DNA from: CAVVUC01 sp963751395
GTDB taxonomy: Bacteria > Verrucomicrobiota > Verrucomicrobiia > Chthoniobacterales > Chthoniobacteraceae
Assembly (NCBI GenBank): GCA_963751395.1
Contig: CAVVUC010000002.1
Location: 1,054,001 to 1,118,000, forward strand
DNA: 64,000 nucleotides
Reading direction: 5' to 3'
In this document: in pieces, positions 58,171-64,000 of the stretch
Layout: each line of letters opens with the position of its first letter
Position numbering within the stretch: position 1 is the stretch's first letter
Translations under genes and position numbers: made by a program
Notes under the pieces: model-generated
Told to the model about the DNA's origin: nothing
The model's database searches: none
What the model saw: the letters and a program-made list of their open reading frames with translations, nothing else

Positions 58171-59163
58171 ATGCAAACTGCAAACATCTGGCTTGTCCGC
58201 TTCTCGAAACTGACGGTCTTTGCGGCTCTCGTTCTGATTGCGATCGGCAGTCTCGTTACGACCAACGGGGCTGGCATGGCTTTTCCGGATTGGCCGTTGA
58301 GCAATGGTTCGCTCAATCCGACCGGGTGGCTGACGAACCTGTTCATGTTTCTCGAGCACAGTCACCGCTTGTTCGCGGGGCTCGTCGCGACGCTTGTCAT
58401 CGTGCTCTTTTGCTGGATTCTGCGCGCTGGCAGGAGCATGCCGCGTGCGACGCTCTAGTTTGCGCTCTCCGCGCTTCTCGGCGTGCTGGCGCAGGCGATG
58501 CTCGGTGGATTGCGTGTGACCGTGGAGAGCAGCGGGTATTCACACGCCGCGCTGGTTTTGCGCGTTTTGCACGGCTGTCTCGCGCAGATTGAATTCGGCT
58601 TGCTGGTCGTGGTCGCGGCGCTCGTGGCCACCTCCGCGCCGGCACAACCCGTGCAGGTTGCGGGCATCAAGAGAATACGAAATCTCGCCTGGTTGACCTT
58701 CGGGTTTATCGTCCTGCAATTGATTGTTGGAACGATGATGCGACAGATGGGAGCCGGTCTTGCCATCTCCACATTTCCGTCCGCGTCTCCGACCGGAAGC
58801 TGGATGCCGCCCGCTCACAATGCCTACGTCGATACCAACTTCACTCACACGCGATTTCTCGCCTTGCTGGTGGTCGTCCATGTGGTGCTGCTCGTGAGTC
58901 GTGTCCTTCGCACGGCGGGAGGCGAGCGGCAGTTGAGACAGCCGGCGCTGCTGCTTCTGGTGCTGGTCGCGGCCCAGGTCGCGCTCGGCGTCGGTGTCAT
59001 TTTGAGTCTGCGTGGACAATTGGTTACAACGCTCCACGTCGTGAACGGGGCGCTGGTTCTTGCCACGAGCCTGCTTCTCGCTCTGCGTGCGTCGCAAATC
59101 AAAGCGCTCACCGAGCCTGAATCGCCTCCGCCCCATTCCACCAAGCGGGAAGCCGTCGCGTGA
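58171..59163 (+). pseudogene. ctaA: ctaA/COX15 heme A synthase with in-frame stop
   Basis: Start MQTANIWLVRFSKLTVFAAL at 58171. Eight membrane spans in total, with four His sites of the family: EHSHRLFAGL, VLRVLHGCLAQ, NFTHTRFLALL, TTLHVVNGAL. A TAG at 58456-58458 interrupts it after ATL; the next codons (FALSALLGVLAQAM) continue in the same frame to 59163. A single-base change from TGG or TTG explains it. Converts heme O to heme A for aa3-type oxidases. Pseudogene, suppressed stop, or sequence error. Confidence 0.8.
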
Positions 59164-59207
59164 ATCCTGACGAAGCAGTGGTCGCACCGGTTCTGCCGGC
59201 GAGTTAG
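59160..59207 (+). pseudogene. ctaB (heme O synthase) N-terminal stump, 15 codons
   Basis: A GTG at 59160 overlaps the ctaA stop (GTGA) and encodes VNPDEAVVAPVLPAS, then TAG. In many genomes ctaB follows ctaA with a similar Ala/Pro leader before its first span. Here everything downstream is replaced by the converging ExeA-region gene. Assignment rests on position and the short leader. Confidence 0.4.
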
Positions 59208-59404
59208 AGCTGATCTTTTCTCAATGAGCCACCCGTCTTTGACGAGGCGGTTTCATCGCTTTCCAAATCTGGAATGATCTCTCCGAGCAGCATGGATGTC
59301 TCGGAAGTGGAGGTGTGCGTCTCCTTTTGAGGAAGTGCTCCCCGACGAACCGGCGGGGATTTCGATCCCCCCTTGCGAAGGGCGGTCTTGCTGTAGCGGT
59401 TCAT
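59204..59404 (-). CDS. small hypothetical protein, 66 aa
   Basis: Start MNRYSKTALRKGGSKSPPVR at 59404, 23 bases after the ExeA-like gene, ending SKTGGSLRKDQL. Hydrophilic, likely disordered. No ribosome site seen and no family recognised. It may be the last gene of the ATPase unit or not translated. Confidence 0.3.
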   Translation of the reverse strand: MNRYSKTALRKGGSKSPPVRRGALPQKETHTSTSETSMLLGEIIPDLESDETASSKTGGSLRKDQL

Positions 59405-59427
59405 GCTCGCGACGAAACCAACGGGCG

Positions 59428-60408
59428 CTACATCATCCCGGCGCCGCTTGCGACGACATCGGCGTCGATGACGGATTTTCCCTGAAGAGCGCCTTGAAGC
59501 AACGTGAGCATGCAGAGCTTGTTCAAGTTGCGGCAGACGCCGCCCGAATGGGTGTGGGCCGCTTCGAAGGCAGCCGGGTCGAACAAGTCGCTGATCCGTC
59601 CGGCTGTCATCAACCGGAACTTGATGTATTGCGTGCATTCCTCCGCGTTCATCGGCCGCAGCTCGCCTCGCAGATACATCCGGTTGCGCAGCGCTTCATA
59701 GCTGGGGTGAGCAAGGCGGTTTGCGAACCGTTGTTCCCCGAACAACAGGCACGTCGTGAGTTTGCGCTCGGGGATTTCTATGTTGCTGATCGTTCGCAAA
59801 ATGTGCAGGCACTCGGCGCTTAACAGGTGGCATTCGTCGATGATCATGACCAGCCGCCGTCCCTGTTCATGCAGCTCGATGATGCAGTTGCTCAACAGCT
59901 TCAGGAGGTCCTGTGTGCGGTTGATGCCTTCAGGCACGGCCACACTCAACTCGGACAGAATCTCGCGGAGCAATCCCGTTTTGCTCAGGCCGGGAATGAC
60001 CAGCACCAAAATGGGCTGGTGCGTCGCCGGATCGAGATGCTGCAGAAGAAGCTGGGTGACCAGCGTTTTTCCCGTCCCGCTCAGGCCGGTGATCATACCG
60101 AGTGAAACGTTGTTGTTCACTGCGAGAAGCATCCGGTTCAGCGCCTCGGCATGACCTTCCGTTTTGTAAAAAAAGGCAGGATTCACAGAATCGGAGAACG
60201 GATTTTCGCGCAGGCCGTAATGGCGAAGGAAATCGACATCGGGCTGGATCGGCTGCCTGCCCGAGGTTGGGGCATGAAAGTCTCGCGATGGGGAGATCTC
60301 GGCTGGTTCTTCAACCAGTTCCATCAGATCGGCGACTGCCGTTCCGTTCGACAAGGCGGGCTCGAAAGGAATGAGCGTGGCTGTGCGAGCGTTGGATTCA
60401 GTGTTCAT
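59428..60408 (-). CDS. ExeA/GspA-like AAA ATPase
   Basis: 326 residues. Walker A GLSGTGKT (about 109-116), Walker B RRLVMIIDECHLL, and the ExeA-type lead-in HYGLRENPFSDSVNPAFFY. An N-terminal low-complexity 70 residues precede it. In type II secretion and some transposition systems such ATPases assemble pores or target DNA. It follows a MinD-like ATPase on the same strand by 40 bases; together they suggest polar assembly of an envelope structure (inference). Confidence 0.8.
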   Translation of the reverse strand: MNTESNARTATLIPFEPALSNGTAVADLMELVEEPAEISPSRDFHAPTSGRQPIQPDVDFLRHYGLRENPFSDSVNPAFFYKTEGHAEALNRMLLAVNNNVSLGMITGLSGTGKTLVTQLLLQHLDPATHQPILVLVIPGLSKTGLLREILSELSVAVPEGINRTQDLLKLLSNCIIELHEQGRRLVMIIDECHLLSAECLHILRTISNIEIPERKLTTCLLFGEQRFANRLAHPSYEALRNRMYLRGELRPMNAEECTQYIKFRLMTAGRISDLFDPAAFEAAHTHSGGVCRNLNKLCMLTLLQGALQGKSVIDADVVASGAGMM

Positions 60409-60448
60409 AGGTGGTGTTCTAGTTCAGGGTGGTCTCTGAAGTTCTTTT

Positions 60449-61531
60449 TCAATGAGGCGCCGGTGTTTCGCAGAAGTCGCGCGGTGGCGAAGATTGGACG
60501 CCAGCAATAGCGCCCAGCCTCTCCGCAACCTGTCGGATGCGGCCGGCGTTTTCGTGATCCGGATTCGAGATGAGCAGGGGACGCCGGCTTTGGTTTGATT
60601 CCTCAACGGCGCGATCCCGCGTCAGGTAACCCAGACTTGCCGGGGTGTATTTCAAAAACCGCGCCGCGCAATCGCTGATCCTCGTGTGAACAGACAGCGA
60701 CTGTTTTTCGTCGTCGGCCTGGTTGACAAGGAGGTGGATCTGCCCACGCATCGAGTTCTCACGCGCAACCTTGATGACCCCGTAGGCGTCGAGCGTGGCG
60801 GCGATGTTAGGGGTCGTGACCACTATGATGTCATCCGCCATCGCCAGGAAATGCGTCACATGCGACGAAATGCCGGCACCCGTGTCGATGATGAGCGTAT
60901 CGAAAGCCTCGTTCGCACGCTCGAGTTCACGGCCCAGCCTCGTGATGGCGCCTGCATCGAGGTCGGCAAGCTTGGTGTTGCCCGAGCCGCCGCAGAGGAT
61001 CTGGACGTTCTCCGGGCCGCTTACGAGCAACTGATCGAGAGCCGCCCGCCCTTCGAGCAGGTCCATCGCCGTTCCCCGCGGTGCGACTCCCGCAAACACA
61101 TGCACATTGCCCAGCCCCATGTCGGCATCGAACAAGAGGACCCGGGGGCTTTGACGGGCGATTGCGATGGCGAGGTTCACGGAGACGGTGGTTTTGCCAA
61201 CGCCGCCTTTGCCGCTAGTTACAACGATCGTCCGGAGCTTTTTCCGGGTGCGTTGAAGCTCGCCACGGATCGCGCTTATGGATTTGCCCTGTTGAAAAAG
61301 GGCGTCGTGAATTTTTCGCAGCAGATCAATCCCTTGATGGTCGAAAATCACGCTTCCGAAGGCATCGTCGCCCTGTTTGAAAAACTCCTTGAACTCGACT
61401 TCGATGAACCGGAGCCTCGCCGGCTCAATGCCCGTGAGCCGGCAGATTTCATGGGTGGAGCTGGCGGCTCCGCTCAGGCGGTGGAGCGGCAACTGGAAGA
61501 AGCTTTGTTGGTTGGCGTTGGTTTGGCTCAC
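60449..61531 (-). CDS. MinD/ParA-like ATPase with MerR-like N-terminus (FlhG-like)
   Basis: 360 residues. N-terminal about 95 residues resemble a MerR-type helix-turn-helix (STHEICRLTGIEPARLRFIE, LLRKIHDALFQQGKSISAIR), then deviant Walker A SGKGGVGKTTVSVNLA (about 104-119), LFDADMGLGNVHVFAG and DTLIIDTGAGISSHV. A membrane-associated positioning ATPase. First gene of the unit with the ExeA-like ATPase. Divergent from the zinc-ribbon genes (72-bp gap). Confidence 0.85.
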   Translation of the reverse strand: MSQTNANQQSFFQLPLHRLSGAASSTHEICRLTGIEPARLRFIEVEFKEFFKQGDDAFGSVIFDHQGIDLLRKIHDALFQQGKSISAIRGELQRTRKKLRTIVVTSGKGGVGKTTVSVNLAIAIARQSPRVLLFDADMGLGNVHVFAGVAPRGTAMDLLEGRAALDQLLVSGPENVQILCGGSGNTKLADLDAGAITRLGRELERANEAFDTLIIDTGAGISSHVTHFLAMADDIIVVTTPNIAATLDAYGVIKVARENSMRGQIHLLVNQADDEKQSLSVHTRISDCAARFLKYTPASLGYLTRDRAVEESNQSRRPLLISNPDHENAGRIRQVAERLGAIAGVQSSPPRDFCETPAPH

Positions 61532-61603
61532 GAGAACGAGAAGCCACCATATATTGTGGTCGGCTTTCCCTTTGACTTCAATTCCTAGTGTGGTAGCAAT
61601 TTC

Positions 61604-62146
61604 ATGTCAAGATTCGCCACCGCATTTATTTCGCACAAATTGAACCAGAACATTCATCTGACCGAAGGGGAAAAGCCGCCCCACGTCCGGTTTTTTTGCG
61701 TTTATTGTGGATCTCATCTGCAGGTCGGAACCGAACACAGCGGCAGAGTCTCCGAATGTCCGCATTGTCTCCACGTCACCCCAGTGCCCGATACGACACG
61801 GAACGGCACTGGATCGCGCCGGGCTTACATTTACCCGCCCGAAGTCCTCGGGTTGGACATCGTTTTTCTATGCCCCCGATGCCGCAGCCGGCTCCGCATC
61901 GACGCCAGGGACGCCGGCACGATTGTGCTCTGCCCGCCATGCAACGACAAAATTCGAGTTCCCGACCTCCCTCTTTTTGTCGAAACCGGTCCGCATCCTC
62001 GCGAAGAAAATCGTGCGCTCCCGCCCGTGCCATCGGCCCGGCTGAGTCCCGAGGAAATCGAATTCTTGAGTCGCGCTGAAGTTTGCCATGAGGCATTCGG
62101 CGCTGTCGTGGGCGCCCAACTTTCAAGCAATGGTTTCTCACAATAA
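61604..62146 (+). CDS. zinc-ribbon protein, hypothetical
   Basis: 180 residues. Two zinc ribbons: FCVYCGSH with ECPHCLHV (about 32-58) and FLCPRCRSR with LCPPCNDKI (about 88-113). A linker and a helical C-terminus follow. No catalytic domain. It overlaps the next gene by 17 bases, so the pair is coupled. Divergent from the MinD-like gene; possibly the same process (inference). Confidence 0.7.
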   Translation: MSRFATAFISHKLNQNIHLTEGEKPPHVRFFCVYCGSHLQVGTEHSGRVSECPHCLHVTPVPDTTRNGTGSRRAYIYPPEVLGLDIVFLCPRCRSRLRIDARDAGTIVLCPPCNDKIRVPDLPLFVETGPHPREENRALPPVPSARLSPEEIEFLSRAEVCHEAFGAVVGAQLSSNGFSQ

Positions 62147-62795
62147 CCTCACATCCGGAAACTGCCCTTTCTGCCATGCGCCGATCACTGTCGGCAGAGC
62201 CAGTTTGGAAAAAAAGGTCCGATGCCCGAAGTGCCGGAAGCTCATCATGCCTGGCAGTTCGGCTGAACAGCCAGCAACACGCGCGTCTGCCGGGGCTGCT
62301 GAAATGATCGCCCCTGTGCCATCCGAGCCTCGTCCGGATGTCGCGCACGATTCGGAGCCTGTGGCGGCCATTCCGCCTCCAACGGCGAATGGCGGCGGCC
62401 AGGAGCATCCAAAGAAAGCTCAGTCCGGCTACCTCGACGAAATCCAGATGGAGACGCTGATGCGCCATCTGCGTTGCGGAAACGAAGAACGCCAGATCGC
62501 GATTCATGCCGCCGAGTCCGATCCCGATGCATTGCCGTTTGCCAGATTCCTGAACGAGCTTTTCACCGAAGCGGGCTGGCGTACGACCGGGGTTGTTCCC
62601 GTTCAACCCGGCGTGCGTCGCGGAGAATCCATCGCGCTCCACGCCGGACCCTGGCCGTTTCCGGAAGAGGTGACGATGACCTGCATGGCGCTGACTGCCG
62701 CAGGTGTGGCGTTCACTTCGCACATGGCCCCGAACCAGATTCGAGAGCGCGCGGTTCTCGTGATCAGCGGCAAGCCGGCATTCAGGTGCTCGTGA
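62130..62795 (+). CDS. zinc-ribbon protein with C-terminal alpha/beta domain, hypothetical
   Basis: Start MVSHNNLTSGNCPFCH at 62130 (a start at 62088 is possible). 221 residues: one zinc ribbon (NCPFCHAPI, RCPKCRKLI), a Pro/Ala-rich linker, and a C-terminal domain (ARFLNELFTEAGWRTTGVVP, EEVTMTCMALTAAGVAF, ERAVLVISGKPAF). No family recognised beyond the ribbon. Confidence 0.65.
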   Translation: MVSHNNLTSGNCPFCHAPITVGRASLEKKVRCPKCRKLIMPGSSAEQPATRASAGAAEMIAPVPSEPRPDVAHDSEPVAAIPPPTANGGGQEHPKKAQSGYLDEIQMETLMRHLRCGNEERQIAIHAAESDPDALPFARFLNELFTEAGWRTTGVVPVQPGVRRGESIALHAGPWPFPEEVTMTCMALTAAGVAFTSHMAPNQIRERAVLVISGKPAFRCS

Positions 62796-62815
62796 TCGTT
62801 CTCATGTCCCTCGCT

Positions 62816-62982
62816 GCCCTCGGCACGACGACATCAGCCGTGCGTGCGGCCGCAAAAATATCGTCGTCCTCGGAGTCTCGCAGTTCGGTTCCTCGTGGAG
62901 GGTGCGCCGTGATCTGAAAGTTGGCTTCGATCCAGCCGGCAATCCCGCTGGGCGACAACTGCGCATCCACCCACAGAGTCAT
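62816..62982 (-). pseudogene. DUF5615 (PIN-like, Mut7-C) toxin fragment
   Basis: Start MTLWVDAQLSPSGIAGWIE at 62982, then ELRDSEDDDIFAAARTADVV, matching the first two-thirds of DUF5615 toxin-like nucleases (LDAxLPxxLA..., D-x-x-I-x-x-x-A). The expected TKDxDF end is missing; the frame turns into unrelated sequence near 62820. No intact antitoxin upstream. A truncated relic. Confidence 0.5.
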
Positions 62983-63146
62983 GCTGCCAGAACACGCCAA
63001 CGTGAACGAACGCCGCTTCGCAGGTCAATTGCTCGATCTTCATTCCCAAGTGTTGCGCCTCACCGGCTGGCTTGGCGCAATGAAAATGTCACGTGTCAAG
63101 GACCTGCCCCCGTCTGCTGACCCCGCCTGCCACTTGATTGCCATTT

Positions 63147-63419
63147 TTACGATTTCCCTGAGCGAGTGACTTCATTCTCTCCATACAGCCACGCAACGGT
63201 AACCTTCAAAGCCTTTGCCAGTGCCGAAGCCTCGTAATCCATGACATACCGCTGGCGACCTTCAATTTTGGAAATTCCTGTTTGCGTAATTTGAACACCA
63301 AGACGGGCAAGTTTGCCAGAGAGATCATCTTGGGAAACGGGCGGTTTCATCAAGAGGCGCGCAATCCGCACGCGCTCACCAACGATATTCTTGAATTGTG
63401 ATTGGCGAGTCTTTTTCAC
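63147..63419 (-). CDS. XRE-family transcriptional regulator
   Basis: 90 residues. Helix-turn-helix: IVGERVRIARLLM, SQDDLSGKLARLG, ITQTGISKIEGRQRYVMDYE, ALAKALKVTVAWLYGE. Standard Cro/C1-type DNA-binding fold with nothing else. Region 62983-63146 between it and the DUF5615 fragment holds nothing recognised. Likely a regulator of a local accessory element. Confidence 0.85.
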   Translation of the reverse strand: MKKTRQSQFKNIVGERVRIARLLMKPPVSQDDLSGKLARLGVQITQTGISKIEGRQRYVMDYEASALAKALKVTVAWLYGENEVTRSGKS

Positions 63420-63614
63420 CCGCCTCTCGTTTAGGGCATTTTTGGAACAAAATTATGCCTATGAAGAATATGCAATTGACAACGAGTAGCGTTTCTAATT
63501 ATTCTGATTCAATGCTCGAAAGTGGAATCGGTCTCAATCAGCAGTGTCAAGTTGGCATCGGTTTTTCAAGGGGGGGCAAAAGCAAAACAACAATTCACAC
63601 TCTCAATCACCTCA

Positions 63615-64000
63615 ATGAAAAAACATGTCCTGATTACACTCGCTTCCTTATCGGCTGTCACAAGCGCCTTTGCCGCCTTTGATTTTTCTTACGGCTACAA
63701 GACTGTTTATGACGCCAATGCAGACCAATACATCATCGGAACCAGCAATGTTCGTAAATACTCTGAATGGCAGTCGCCTCCAGTTACATATTGGGGTCCA
63801 ACTGCAAATAACGTCACTGGGTTGCTTACTATGCGTTTCGATTTTGCAACCCCAACAACGCTGATCAACCTCCGCGCAGACCTCGCCGCATATAACCTCG
63901 CTCCTTATGGTGCTGGCTCTGGCTCAGGCTCAAGTTCATTGTGGGCCTCAACTGATGGTTCCTCATGGTCACTCTTGATGGACAACCCAACACCATCGGC
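63615..64000 (+). CDS. secreted protein, N-terminal part (cut by window edge)
   Basis: ATG at 63615 gives MKKHVLITLASLSAVTSAFA (signal peptide with AFA cleavage), followed by beta-rich sequence (FDFSYGYKTVYDANADQY, LLTMRFDFATPTTLINLRAD, SGSGSSSLWASTDGSSWSL). Looks like other PEP-CTERM type exported proteins here, but the C-terminus lies beyond the window, so the anchor is unknown. Lower GC than its neighbours. 63420-63614 upstream has an A-rich stretch and no gene. Confidence 0.6.
   Translation, partial: MKKHVLITLASLSAVTSAFAAFDFSYGYKTVYDANADQYIIGTSNVRKYSEWQSPPVTYWGPTANNVTGLLTMRFDFATPTTLINLRADLAAYNLAPYGAGSGSGSSSLWASTDGSSWSLLMDNPTPS

Overview
The window looks like a GC-rich chromosomal segment of a Verrucomicrobiota-type bacterium (inference). 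The evidence is several secreted proteins with PEP-CTERM sorting tails, very large secreted multidomain proteins ending in DxDxDG-type tails, a complete alternative complex III (ActABCDEF) operon, and several Gfo/Idh/MocA oxidoreductases with twin-arginine signals. No rRNA, tRNA or CRISPR array was seen.

Layout. 1-3.7 kb: accessory edge with a phage/plasmid-type AAA helicase tail, a possible terminase remnant and two PEP-CTERM genes, one of them broken. 3.6-9.3 kb: a large secreted DUF4450-type protein, a small membrane protein and an integrase stump beside a strong hairpin. 9.3-26.2 kb: clpB (two compensating frameshifts), a frameshifted PEP-CTERM gene, a 2.9k-residue secreted M36 metalloprotease with duplicated adhesin-like modules, a zinc-binding lipoprotein-like receptor, rmuC, a YkgJ-type protein and a TPR protein. 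26.3-40.3 kb: a toxin-antitoxin pair, then a sugar/uronate locus of two divergent gene groups around an AraC regulator (SDR, GH88, cupin and Gfo/Idh on minus; ThuA-HEAT, two Tat-exported Gfo/Idh proteins, a sugar isomerase, a DoxX-like protein and a discoidin-like protein on plus). 40.3-42.6 kb: a membrane glycosyltransferase and apbE.

42.6-45.7 kb is an accessory island between two copies of the apbE 3' end. It holds a relic integron (divergent intI stump, attI-like core, one cassette gene, a well-formed attC), two copies of a 288-bp palindromic element, REP-like palindromes with a possible RAYT transposase remnant, and a ParDE pair. 46.7-59.2 kb is a tightly packed respiratory operon: ActABCDEF, a small membrane protein, then CcoN-, CcoO- and CcoP-like subunits, followed by the remains of an aa3-type oxidase system (coxB tail, ctaA with an internal stop, the first 15 codons of a ctaB-like gene). 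59.2-64 kb: an ExeA-like ATPase and a MinD-like ATPase, divergent zinc-ribbon proteins, a toxin remnant, an XRE regulator and a cut secreted protein.

Most interesting: the CcoN-like subunit aligns well with cbb3 oxidase subunit I but lacks the equivalents of three of the six metal-ligand histidines and the cross-linked tyrosine, while being locked by overlapping start/stop codons into the complex III operon. It may form an electron-transfer module that does not itself reduce oxygen. About a dozen single-base disruptions across the window, several in homopolymers or compensating pairs, mean that 'pseudogene' calls here may be sequencing errors.
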